From Limnohabitans planktonicus II-D5 (GTDB lineage Bacteria; Pseudomonadota; Gammaproteobacteria; Burkholderiales; Burkholderiaceae_C): DNA of 64,000 bases. Location of the stretch: assembly GCF_001270065.2 (NCBI RefSeq), contig NZ_LFYT02000002.1, positions 124,001 through 188,000 of the forward strand, in the 5' to 3' direction. Shown piece by piece: positions 12,001 to 17,954 of this stretch. Below the pieces are notes generated by a model that worked only from the letters and a program-made list of their open reading frames with translations, was not told where the DNA came from and made no database searches. Each line of letters starts with the position of its first letter. Position 1 is the first letter of the stretch. Both the position numbers and the translations under genes were made by a program.

Positions 12001-14993
12001 TTGGCATCCACACTCAGCAGCCCGCCCACGTAGTGCTGGGTGCTGCTGTCCGTCATGTTGATGCGGGCCTCAGCCTGCGCCTGGCTGGCGTTTTGTGCCA
12101 GGATCGCGCTCAGCTCGGATTTCGTCAGGCCACTCGTGGCACTGGCCGTGATGGACAAATCGCCCAGCAAAGCCAATGCCCCGCCCACCTCGATGGTGCC
12201 GTCTTGCAGCAGGGCCGAGACCTTGTAGGCCTCACTCGTGGGTTGTTCGGCCTTGAGCAGATCATCCAGGGAACCTTTGAGCACACCGCTGCTGGCTTTG
12301 CCGATGCGGTTGTAGGCCAGCGCAATGCCGTCGGCATCGCGGTAGTTGAGCTGGTTGTCGGCCGTGAACTTGGCCTGGCTGCTGGCCTTGAGCGACACAT
12401 CACTTGCGGCCTTGAGCTGAACCCTGTCCACAAGGGCTTGCACCGAACCCGTGAGCCAGTTGGTGGTGACCGAGCCCTCATGGGCCAAAGCCGAGTCAAC
12501 GGTGAAAACCTGCTCGCCATCGGCCTCCAAAGTGCCTGCACTCTTGGCTGTGATGGTGGCGGTGTCCAGCGCCTGCAGTTGGAGCGAACCCACATCCACC
12601 GAGGTGGTGTCGATTTTGGCCAACAAGGTGCGCGTGAGGTCGTTGAGCACCAGACTGCCACTGGCGCTCGTTTGGGCATAGCTCAAGCTGCCCACCGAGG
12701 CATTGACCGTGCCAGCGTCGCTGGCCGTCACAGTCACCGCACCACCGGCTTGCAGCTTCTTGTCATTTTTGGAGTCACTGATGCGGGCTGTGGTGTCAGA
12801 GCGCAGCCGATTGGCCGCCACCAGACCGGTGGCCCCCACTTTGAGCAGCAAGGCCGCTGCGGCTTCGGAGCCAGTACCGGCCAACAGGGCGCCGGTCAGG
12901 GCATCAAGTTGCAGATTGGATTGGGCCTCCAGCGAGACGGCATCCTTGGCCGTGACGTTGCTGTCGCGCAAATTGGCCTGCACCAGATACGCGGAGCCGA
13001 CCCCGGACTCGCCACCACCTAGTTTGGACAGCGACAGGGTGTTGCCGCTTTCCTCGCTCCAGCCGACCACGTTGCGGGCGTACGAGGACTCTTGTTTGTC
13101 CAGGCCCGTCCAGACGCTGGCCTGCATGGCCCCGGCAGGCGCGATGGCCTTGATCTTGGCCTGCGCAGAAGCGCCTGCAGCCAAACCGCCCGACAGCGTC
13201 AAGGTCGAGGCGTTGATATCGAGTTGCACCCCGCCATTGAACTGGTTCCAGGCGCGCTGGGCTTTGACGTCCACCCATTCATTGATCTGCCCCGATGAAA
13301 TCGGACCGAGTTCACTGGCGCTGATCTTGGCGTTCAGGATTTGCGCGCCTTTGGCATAGGCCCACACGTTGGAGGCATCGACATTCGAGCTGTCGATCTG
13401 GCTGCTGACCTGGGCGACCACGAGGTTACCGGCCTGCGACACCCCCAGAGTGCCATCCCCCGTGAAGTCAACTTTGTAGCCACCGCCTGTGGCGCTGAAA
13501 GTGGCCGCATCCAGCGCGACCGCCGTCACAGCGCCTGAGGTCTTCACATTGGCGGATTTGAGCAAGCTGCTGGTGGCGGTGTCACCGGTGTTGAGCGCCG
13601 TGCGCCCAATGCTGGTGTAGGTGGACCGGTCCATGGCCATCAGGTCAAGGCGGGACAGGTCCAGATTGATCTCATTTTTCTTGTTGGGGTCCGAGTTGGG
13701 GGTGTTCACCAACACGCCCACCCGGTTCTTGATCGTGTTGGCCTGTGCGCCATAGGGTGAGGCCACCATCTGGCCATACACCCCGCCACTGGCGCGGTCA
13801 CCGGTATAGGCGCTCACGCTCAAGCTGGGCGCAGCTTGGCCGTCGGCCGCACGCACCACCACAGAGCCCGTGCCATCGCCCACATCGGCGAGCACCGAAC
13901 GGTCCAGCTTGATCGTGCCATTCACCCGGGTGGGATCTATCGTGTCCTCGGCCGAGTTGCCGGACATGCCCACCACGCCCCGCAGCTGCGTCAGGCCACT
14001 GGCTTCGACCAGCACCTGGGGTGCGCTGTCGCCGCTGCGGGCAGCGATGACCACCTGGGCATTGCCCAGCAAGGCGGCATGGCTGCTTTGTGTGGCGCTC
14101 AAGGCCAACAAACCACTGCTCACGCCCGAGAGTTCGGCCACCAGACGCATGTCGGTGGTAGCGATCACCTGCAAGCCAGCGGCGCTGACCGAGCCCTCTT
14201 TGCCCACGCGCGCATCCGCATTGGCCGTGGCGCTCAAGGACAAATTGGCCGTGCTGCCGCTCAGCACGCTTTTCATGTCCACCGCTGAACGTGCAGACAA
14301 GGTGACCAAGCCCTTGGTCACCAGCGCGCCTTGCACATCCACCAAGCTGGTGACGCTGGCGTCGGTCGAGGTGCTGGGCGTTTGGGTGATGCTGGCCATG
14401 GCCAGGAACACCACGTCGCGCCCGGCAGTCACGGTTTTGCCTTCGGACACCACGATGCTTTCGGCATCCACGCTCAAGGCGGCACCGCCAAGGTGGGTGT
14501 TGTCAAAAATCACCCGGTCCACACCCGAGCCACCCCGAATGCCGAAGAAATTCACCGGCTTGGCGAACACCAGGTCATACAGGCTGTCGCTGGCGACCTT
14601 GATGCGGCCATCTTCCAGGTTGCTCACGCGCACGGTGTCGCTGCCCGCGCCCAGGTCCAGCATCAGGCCATTCACGCCCTGCCCCAATTTCATCAGGCCA
14701 TCGGCCTCCCAGGTCAGCAAAGCGGCATTCTGGTCAATGTCTTTGCTCAAATCGATGATCTGGGCAGACAGGGCATCGGCAGACATCAGGGTGTCGCGCT
14801 GGCTGTCTACGGCAGTGCCAGCACGCAGGTCCAGCACCACGTTGTCGGCCGTGACGGGCGTGACGGTCTTGTTCAGTTGCAGCAGCGGCTCAGCCGACAG
14901 CAGCACCCTCTCTTCGAGCTTTTCGAGCTGGACCCTGTTTTTCTTCAGGGCGAATGGGGGCTTGGTTATTTTTTTGGTTTTGTCACGACTCAT
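1..14993 (-). CDS. Giant LEPR-XLL repeat surface protein (C-terminus outside window)
   Basis: The minus-strand frame from ATG 14993 stays open to the window edge: 4,997 complete codons and no stop. AGGAGG lies 5 nt before the ATG. The N-terminus is basic and lacks a normal signal peptide. It carries the LEPR-XLL type motif LEERVLLSAEP at residues 26-36, a motif known near the start of very large repeat proteins. The rest is low-Cys sequence rich in Ala, Gly, Ser, Thr, Asp and Val, made of beta-rung-like repeats of roughly 90-100 residues that often contain a GxxxSxGxxxARNxIG-like core, which suggests a long beta-helix. Scattered in it are aromatic modules of the form YxYxG...DYxDxxxW. It is the last gene of the export operon and overlaps the preceding gene by 11 nt. 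Surface adhesin or matrix function is inference. The C-terminus, which could show a type I secretion signal or anchor, is not visible. Confidence 0.9.
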   Translation of the reverse strand, partial: MSRDKTKKITKPPFALKKNRVQLEKLEERVLLSAEPLLQLNKTVTPVTADNVVLDLRAGTAVDSQRDTLMSADALSAQIIDLSKDIDQNAALLTWEADGLMKLGQGVNGLMLDLGAGSDTVRVSNLEDGRIKVASDSLYDLVFAKPVNFFGIRGGSGVDRVIFDNTHLGGAALSVDAESIVVSEGKTVTAGRDVVFLAMASITQTPSTSTDASVTSLVDVQGALVTKGLVTLSARSAVDMKSVLSGSTANLSLSATANADARVGKEGSVSAAGLQVIATTDMRLVAELSGVSSGLLALSATQSSHAALLGNAQVVIAARSGDSAPQVLVEASGLTQLRGVVGMSGNSAEDTIDPTRVNGTIKLDRSVLADVGDGTGSVVVRAADGQAAPSLSVSAYTGDRASGGVYGQMVASPYGAQANTIKNRVGVLVNTPNSDPNKKNEINLDLSRLDLMAMDRSTYTSIGRTALNTGDTATSSLLKSANVKTSGAVTAVALDAATFSATGGGYKVDFTGDGTLGVSQAGNLVVAQVSSQIDSSNVDASNVWAYAKGAQILNAKISASELGPISSGQINEWVDVKAQRAWNQFNGGVQLDINASTLTLSGGLAAGASAQAKIKAIAPAGAMQASVWTGLDKQESSYARNVVGWSEESGNTLSLSKLGGGESGVGSAYLVQANLRDSNVTAKDAVSLEAQSNLQLDALTGALLAGTGSEAAAALLLKVGATGLVAANRLRSDTTARISDSKNDKKLQAGGAVTVTASDAGTVNASVGSLSYAQTSASGSLVLNDLTRTLLAKIDTTSVDVGSLQLQALDTATITAKSAGTLEADGEQVFTVDSALAHEGSVTTNWLTGSVQALVDRVQLKAASDVSLKASSQAKFTADNQLNYRDADGIALAYNRIGKASSGVLKGSLDDLLKAEQPTSEAYKVSALLQDGTIEVGGALALLGDLSITASATSGLTKSELSAILAQNASQAQAEARINMTDSSTQHYVGGLLSVDAKDASKFTSSSVLAILGNVSTGDMGARNEVRHRADAKLNQVSISTGAGVRVQAESSQAIDATLKGKIVGSFGAGGDVMALNTILGGTTALVQGGRIDTAGDVSIKASNQSSIQANNQASVSGGGSKTMVLAFNVMGWDGMAFNKPSRGDYSSPDLGTEKSLETLAGIINAPVMAAGHLTVKATMQAAQLARVAADNDAGFFGGGGYVTATHRISTRTDAWIGTAAQATPVDGRTQVLDLRVGGNLTVQADDRSKIDASVDLASTGGLAAVGGTVVRNFLSQNVNATLDDLDLSTGGNVTVDAANEAIVRSILSGSASTAGDTWPGLGGIAVNSLIATNVILGKLNATITDSDLVSQGNLSVLANNRSAIESDNTASASGSLASVGVLSAYNSMGWKTPKLSDLTVSKLLNNEGTQDPLNALARIRNTALTVAGDATLDAALAATLKAHIDNSSSGTMTSASVGLVMSSNLVASSAQADMLDARSAVSGVPGKASVGGALSIHASNAPNVQAESLLKSGSGDRSSGANNSISADYGSGDGTQSIKFGSKVRVAENYREGGEGGAVYRYMGGDTVSLDLGAQDYSDEGYWLQEDPSAMTEGVAGSLLGLGKDALQVVDLYTRATSDESWTDIKTKSVGSMGKAEVQTLTVTPAATPGGSFSLAVGDVETGPIQLLSLGKPQAEVQTLTLVNAADAAESTLEISLAGQDAQTLMLDDTALGNAIQLQALLETWLGVGNVQVTVQDKQVAGWGFDITLAGTLVGQNIGQIQAKVLTSTGAKHLAVQTATLRQGMAAPTRADQALLIQAALRQALAENALTVTAGSGTDQTYTVSYALEGDRAQLRAIHLSKGLKIVSDTTQAGQAAVGNIYDVALKDQQSDQKFDLQFSYKGKTYTAKGIVAEASSAQLRDAILGAQDADLKAFRATGLSVLVQQVPAAGGGTLWKVTFGRDAQDLTSSDLKLRRNYPSFMGDIANMVSNVSLFGGASFGGLVSRNVVDGQAVALLRKVDLTAGALSVTSTDESVIEAYIDSVATSTGSLMGGGLAANGVIALNTVMAQALADIEASQVLTLSGDVEVVSNEDATIHAINKSMTMSEGSSIGLTMAFNTVGWKADSVWNLGKEAFVGSQIGTEDPSRSRASVTGSSIESAGAITIDALTTSGIDALVSNKTSSADGLAQGLLNQKKMEKFKGFKTAQSLSSIKVGLGFVLSSNLVSSESTAFVEKGSSKLAAKGGGLRVSAADKASIESTAEIVPEASNTLGSSVVNLAADQIGAFNVAFTDRSGTQLVTVNQVVQIAQADYKSSDMPELMKKGQRVELLRSVGGGTYGSSYEYLGTEPLLNVDFEAQDFTDASKWRKVLGQAGQKYLRVWGGLSTPIDLGKEDYENSANWIAWDAQGLAKAGFEVMGEVIDSLTKSKLGGGDQSVSAGFGGLVVRNDLRGVVDAYLDGVQASAHGDIIVRATESSEVNAEDTSSVTAGSLGLNAVVATNTVLGSAKAWVNGGSLSTTGGGSVRIATSNESVIDATVTSEVSATTSVGVALAFNTIGYQPNSVWDFIKDAFSGGDYTSPQTLLTLAWTDGTAVDAAGSVSVTAISSGTVKAEIANSALAINAEFGPDANEETGKPGEANAISISAAPVVAMNKLNAQTKAYMANTPSLKAAGNLSIEAKGTTGIKSKVSASAISVAVSKDGKGVSISVGFAMSRNEVDNNVLAYLSGSASGTPKASIGGDVSISVDRSASIVSEGTATAISVAASPKGGPAVSGGATLSFNLINGLADAYLSNIELETLGAAGKNGDVRIKALNDAEIIARVLTISAAVSVAGSAPAPAVSLGVSVAKNIMGADVVDTTHDYKASAYNKVNKLTELLKGKKVLKDTGVLTQEVYEYLGDTLSNKDGIDLINQNYSDAGVWRVLSYTPKKASTRARIDSASVNAAGLLQVDASGSSFIEANVRTGSAAVGAAGGNAISASAAGVYAENRINSGLEALIGGTGTARKVQADSVSVTARNQGSIDAMAGAASLSASLSGGSAISVSIGLSLAFNSIEGDVLSNVGLVDLQARDGQVTVDARSGGVQLLSGQWSALQAKGVTADMLNSAANAGAKTSYTSTSGQYPWDYLSTEGLTKLNPFDCVRLASGEIYEYLGDFGTTLDLSKQDYVNGKDWKDVTADPRTLRAGYTVRVDALHTAGGQVGKVYRFIGGAVNFGTADGKVLISQDQRVRVDSNYEDSGLLGKIYKYIGSGNGQPMDLRDADFKDSDLWQEDKTEKEISLWKENFANTARWELATEFTDEASLALISNTLLDLGLKLSSIETMRPDALYKSTAGLKWDYLSSQATPQKIQEDDQVGVASGALAGHVYRYISTTERKLDLTKEDFTKTDRWKRVTADKTEMRKGYTVQVADQHKAGGIAGVVYRYIGKNKLELDLSKTNYLDSQNWEEVKPVLDISMIEAGQRWMIHDGAGRAYTLTRTDDGQFTITRNAINATSVAASAAISFGGGNAVAISGAGAVAINSVMGSTDAVLRQAKVVAKGDVVIQAHSDASISSRIAALSAAIAAGGGAAGVGASIGVSVARNLIGQEGFGAVGDAAIATTRALVIDSSITSEGDLKMKAASQQTISALVVAGSAAVGVGSSAGVAASGSGVWAQNQIGMRIQAGADTETASGTCPSRIAVRNVSILADDDSRVDAHAGAASIAASFGGSAGVAVSIGVSLARNIIDTVVLASLRGAQLEAKGTVDVKGSSSASITVKAWAASVGAGFGGAAGVGVSGAGASALNVILGDVFAKVDDSAIRAASDVSVNAQATNRITALIISASLGVGGGGSAGVGASIGVALARNYIGYDPEGFDGEVTYTSGTSKPTQIKKGDLIRLAANSGPRANEVYEYIGSETLKATTKDGKVQELILVQDYADTKKWKQRVGTSANRIIASVNNASITALDDDTLTLDLSVKADTAQTIESQIVSGSVALAGGGAAGVALSGAGAAASNQVGSQTQAAITNTTGKGVDVDGAIVVDAQDRSTIKTTVTAVSVAASFGAAGASVALSVSLADNQINSTITALVDKALLKTADSITVNSYDKAKIDSSSTAVAVAVAASIGGSVAGGGAHAFNTINTVTQSLIDQSGADKLSTTESGKTEITVGKTLTVKALGESISKAEVNAAAASFGLVAAAAAGTAAENTLTPTVKASVRNSDINAHLLTGKVDISATANQTADARSAALSVSSGASMGMSSVKARDAGAVIAELGDDVKVVAAVLNLTASARDEVFQRSNASSGGLFLGAAGAYSSLEIVGTTRAGIGDKADLGVGLLNIWSTRTQSFDATALNVAVGLLAGSGATMDTLLTGTSDVAIGKNGKIVAGTITIRADNQADKNKYSASGESLRSGAGGLGALTSLGITTEIGKSGQKYGAQVSIGDGTEMTVSAAAGKTGNFTVSTYTQADITDKVRIDAIGGLNLSNAIVNQTSEMVSNIKVGTAKLRNLSGDLNLSTRTDADLTAGANVLSVSMYALGTSLSTSTLQSDNTIQLNGSELLGNEVQLYAGQDRARASNVLGTTAQADMTMLAWGVGVPIATSKVIENNLIDVTGKAKIRSVGNVVMLAEPGVGEDKRATAQGKALIFPVVFPLDSVLHKDVDSNNTVRLGDQVTVEAGINYKTLVQLLPYEVNNETKLASDRVGTDLTDAEKLALGLDIAQQYHYAALDLEDVALSVSYGAIVEVVPGAFGKGVAGQAYRFIPAGGPTVEENLVLEKEDYTDTKRWEVISPTQTLTGNETTLTVAAGHTVRTSDGRWYQRMGAGISFDPRIATYGESEGWRELDVLSSDKGKAFALALSDDFYIVKPKDLALPKLIYGNVANQLFEDRAKVLGWMQSHAGNAEAIARYQALLTTINDQMSKLGLSETDAATGAVSARDSFDVLTLRMPSILASAGLISIKADTASQAAIKTAIDAKRLVAHGEANITVVNKTPFGLEINDIGIQKTGGTEMVDGKRVLLNPGAVYFNAKALTPEDAVGDSV
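4700..5640 (-). repeat. Cluster of YxYxG / DYxDxxxW modules in the giant protein
   Basis: In about 310 residues the giant protein carries at least five copies of a module: a Gly-rich lead, then YRYIG, YEYLG, YRFIG or YKYIG, a short linker with LDL, then a pattern like DYxDxxxW, often followed by a VTAD or GYTVxV segment. Other copies lie near 770-855, 3300-3395, 6295-6372, 7850-8030 and 10241-10317. The modules interrupt the beta-rung repeats. They may be small domains that bind glycans or fold like SH3 or carbohydrate-binding modules, but that is a guess. Confidence 0.7.
14886..14918 (-). other. LEPR-XLL motif of the giant protein
   Basis: Residues 26-36 of the giant protein read LEERVLLSAEP, a variant of the LEPR-XLL consensus, preceded by Lys/Arg-rich residues 3-20. 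In the known families this motif sits close to the N-terminus of giant proteins and has been suspected to be a sorting or processing signal. Here it stands where a Sec signal peptide would be expected. Confidence 0.8.
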
Positions 14994-15873
14994 AGAAGCC
15001 TCCTGCTGCAAGCGCTTGACGGGCGTCATCGCGTCCGGCATCACAATAAAAAGTCACGAAAGGTTCGCCCCGGGCGTCCACGCCCGCTGCGATCCATCCC
15101 AGGGGCCGATGACCCATTTTTGAAAACAACAATTCGTGGGCCGTCCGGTCGAGTGACCAGGTGCCTAAAAGTGAAGCAACCACGGGCCACAGATCGCCCA
15201 TGTGCAAGCCGCTGTCGTGCAAGCGCACGCAGCAAGACCCTCTGTCAGAGGCTTGCTCGGTCACGGCCCAATATTCAAAACCGTTCCAGTCCGGGCGCTG
15301 CGCCAAAGCCTCGCGCACGGCAAAGTCGGCCACCGCATAGGCCGGGTGTGCCACCTCGGGCACGCCGGGCAGGGTCTGCAAAAACGACAACAAGTCGCTG
15401 GGCTGGATCTTGATGCGAAGGTAATCGGAGATGCGGGTGGAGACATCGTCAGCGCTGCGGGCATCGGTGCCTACACGCCACTTGTAGCCGCGCATCACGA
15501 TGCCTTGCGCCGGGGGGCGCTGGTGCGCAGAAAACTCCAGATAAGCGCGGCGCTCCACGCCGTGCGGCCCCATGTCGGCCGCCAAAAGGATTTGCCGGGC
15601 CTCGGGGGCATAGGCGTCAAACGACTGCGCCATGGCCCCGGGCATGCCGATGCTGCTGGACAGCCCGGCAATGCGGGAGCGGGCCGCGCCCTGCACCGCA
15701 AAGCCCAGCAGCAGGCGGTCAGCCCGTGCGCCCGAGGGGCTGATGCGGCACGACACTTCCCAGCCAGAAGACGACAGCCCTTGGCTTTCTTGCAGCATGC
15801 AGTTCAGGGCCGAGCCATAGCGGCGGGCATGGGGTGATTTCGCTGTCCAAGGCCAGGCCATGTAGGGGCTCAT
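14983..15873 (-). CDS. Unrecognised 296-aa protein of the giant-protein export operon
   Basis: I do not recognise the family. The protein has no signal peptide or membrane segment, so it is probably cytoplasmic. It has several Cys residues, including a CC pair, and a C-terminal stretch GVDARGEPFVTFY that looks like a pair of beta-strands. Its ATG overlaps the stop of the SecA paralogue (ATGA), and its own stop lies 11 nt inside the giant gene. That placement, between the presumed motor and the presumed substrate, suggests a substrate-specific chaperone, targeting factor or modifying enzyme. This is inference from context only. Confidence 0.75.
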   Translation of the reverse strand: MSPYMAWPWTAKSPHARRYGSALNCMLQESQGLSSSGWEVSCRISPSGARADRLLLGFAVQGAARSRIAGLSSSIGMPGAMAQSFDAYAPEARQILLAADMGPHGVERRAYLEFSAHQRPPAQGIVMRGYKWRVGTDARSADDVSTRISDYLRIKIQPSDLLSFLQTLPGVPEVAHPAYAVADFAVREALAQRPDWNGFEYWAVTEQASDRGSCCVRLHDSGLHMGDLWPVVASLLGTWSLDRTAHELLFSKMGHRPLGWIAAGVDARGEPFVTFYCDAGRDDARQALAAGGFYES

Positions 15874-17954
15874 GCCGGGCCTCCTTTGCGGCGACCGCCA
15901 AAAGGCAAGGCCGAGGCCATCCAGTCGTCAGAGCGCAGCACGGACCAACGGCGCAAAAAGGCTTGGCGCTCGGCGCGCTTTTGAACGCGGCGAAATGCCC
16001 AGGCCGCCACCCGGCTGCCGAGGGACGGGCGGGCCGACGCCTGGTGCCCTGCCCCCTGGCGGCTGGACACCATCAGCACCAAGCGCCGCAGGCCTTGGGA
16101 CATCAGGCGCTGCACCAATTCGTCGGCCAGGCACAGATACACCGACACGCTGCCCGGGTCGCCCTGGCGGCCGCAGCGGCCCGCCAACTGCCGGTCAATG
16201 CGCGCCGAGTCGTTGCTTTCGGCCACGATGACATGCAGGCCACCCGCCTCTGCCACGCCCTCGCCCAGGCCAATGTCGGTGCCGCGACCGGCCATGTTGG
16301 TGGCAATCGTGACCCGGCCCGGCGCTCCGGCCTGGGCCACGATGTCCGCTTCCTGGGCGTGGGCCAGGGCATTGAGCACGCTGACGGGACACTGGGCCGC
16401 TTGCAAATGCTCGGCCAAAAGCTGGCTGCTGGTGATGCTGCGCACCCCGACCAGCACCGGCCTGCCCTTGGCACGTTCGGCCAGCACTTCCTGCACCACA
16501 GCGGCCCACTTGTGGGCAGACTGCTCGACCAGCACAGGCGCGCGGTCAATCGTCTGGCGCGGGCGGTGCGTGGGGATGCGCACCACCTGTAAGCCGTAGA
16601 CACGCCACAACTCGCTGGCCGCTTCCCAGGCGGTGCCTGTGCTGCCCGACAGTTTGCGAAAGCAGCGGAAAAAAGCCTGAAAACTCATCTGCGCCAGCGA
16701 CTCGTTGGGGGCGGTGATGGCAAGGCCTTCACGCGCCTCGATGGCCTGGTGCAGACCGGCCGTGAGGGTGCGCCCGGGCGTCATGCGGCCTGTGAACTCG
16801 TCGAGCAAAACCACCTCGCCGTCTTGCACCACATAGTGCTGACCGGGCTTGTGGAAGTGGCGCACCATCAGGGCCTGCCGCAAGAGCTCTTCACGCCGGG
16901 GCGCTGGACGCCACAGATCGGCCAATGGCTCGGCCTGACTGGCCAGGCGTTCACGGGCAGACGGCAAAAGGGTGATGCTCTGGCTTTGGAGCGTGATGCT
17001 GTAATCCGGGCCCTCTTGCAGCGTGTCGGCCAAAGCAGACACCAGCAAGACCGCCTCGGACAAACCGCTGCTGGCGCGCGGTGCCGACAAAATCAGCGGC
17101 GTGACGGCTTCGTCGATCAGGATGCTGTCGGCCTCATCCACGATGGCCGTGTGCAAGCCGCGCACCAAAAAACGGCCGTCCGCAGCGGCAGGCCGCTCGG
17201 GATGCAACCAGTGCGCAAAGGCCTGCTGGCTCAGCTGCTCTGGTGTGCCCGGCCCCAGTTGGTCCTTGAGGTGATCGGCCAGCAACTCTTTGGCGGTCAG
17301 GTACACCACATCGGCCCCATAGCGGGCGGGCCGGTCCTGGGCGTCCAATTCACCAAAGACAGAGGCCACCGTCAGGCCGCAGCCCCGGTAGAGGGGCGTG
17401 AGTTTTTCGGCGTCGCGTTGGGCCAGGTAATCGTTGGCCGTGATCACATGGCAGGCACGCCCGCTCAAACCCGCCAGCACACCGGCCATGCCCACCGTGA
17501 GTGTTTTGCCCTCGCCGGTGGCCATCTCGGCGAGCAAACCCCGGTGTATGGCCAAGGCCCCCATGAACTGCACGGCATAGGGCTTCAGGCCCAACTCACG
17601 CCAAGCCACCTGGCCAAGCGTGGCCAGCACCTCAATCAGCTGGCCTTTGGCCTGCTGCGGGTCCAGGCGCATGCAAACGCCTGCCTGCTGCACGCGAGCG
17701 TGCAGGTCTTGCGGCGACACACCGTCGAGCGCGTTACACGCCTTGAGCGCGGCCTGGGCCTGTTGTGCCAGGGGCAGTTGGGCACTGCGCCAGCGCAGCC
17801 AATGCCCTTGCAGGCCATGAAAAAAGGCATCCAGTCCTTCGGGCAGCTTCTCCATGGGCGCGAGCGAACTGGCCCGCGCCAGCACCGGGGCGCGGTCAGC
17901 CCAAGGGGCTGCAGACTGGGGCAACAAAGTGCCAGGCAGTGCCGCCATGTTCAT
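15870..17954 (-). CDS. SecA-paralogue translocation ATPase, shortened C-terminus
   Basis: A SecA-type DEAD motor of 694 aa. Visible motifs are Walker A MATGEGKT (144-151), the DYLAQRD segment, Walker B VDEADSILIDEA (from 272), NMAGRGTDIG (from 553) and a QLAGRCGRQGD arginine-finger segment. Housekeeping SecA is about 900 aa. Here only about 95 basic residues follow the second motor domain, so most of the helical wing, two-helix finger and C-terminal zinc/SecB tail appears to be missing. I chose ATG 17954 because it overlaps the upstream stop as ATGA; a longer frame opens at 17999 inside the upstream gene. The gene sits between an M50-HlyD fusion and a giant protein, which points to a dedicated motor for that substrate rather than general secretion. 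Confidence 0.9.
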   Translation of the reverse strand: MNMAALPGTLLPQSAAPWADRAPVLARASSLAPMEKLPEGLDAFFHGLQGHWLRWRSAQLPLAQQAQAALKACNALDGVSPQDLHARVQQAGVCMRLDPQQAKGQLIEVLATLGQVAWRELGLKPYAVQFMGALAIHRGLLAEMATGEGKTLTVGMAGVLAGLSGRACHVITANDYLAQRDAEKLTPLYRGCGLTVASVFGELDAQDRPARYGADVVYLTAKELLADHLKDQLGPGTPEQLSQQAFAHWLHPERPAAADGRFLVRGLHTAIVDEADSILIDEAVTPLILSAPRASSGLSEAVLLVSALADTLQEGPDYSITLQSQSITLLPSARERLASQAEPLADLWRPAPRREELLRQALMVRHFHKPGQHYVVQDGEVVLLDEFTGRMTPGRTLTAGLHQAIEAREGLAITAPNESLAQMSFQAFFRCFRKLSGSTGTAWEAASELWRVYGLQVVRIPTHRPRQTIDRAPVLVEQSAHKWAAVVQEVLAERAKGRPVLVGVRSITSSQLLAEHLQAAQCPVSVLNALAHAQEADIVAQAGAPGRVTIATNMAGRGTDIGLGEGVAEAGGLHVIVAESNDSARIDRQLAGRCGRQGDPGSVSVYLCLADELVQRLMSQGLRRLVLMVSSRQGAGHQASARPSLGSRVAAWAFRRVQKRAERQAFLRRWSVLRSDDWMASALPFGGRRKGGPA

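Noticed and set aside
954..14300. Many long plus-strand open frames across the giant gene, the longest 818 aa at 954-3410
   Set aside because: They lie opposite the continuous giant frame, have antisense-type composition (His, Arg, Gly-rich) and no ribosome sites.
15870..17954. The housekeeping secA gene
   Set aside because: The length (694 aa), missing C-terminal region and operon context point to a paralogue.
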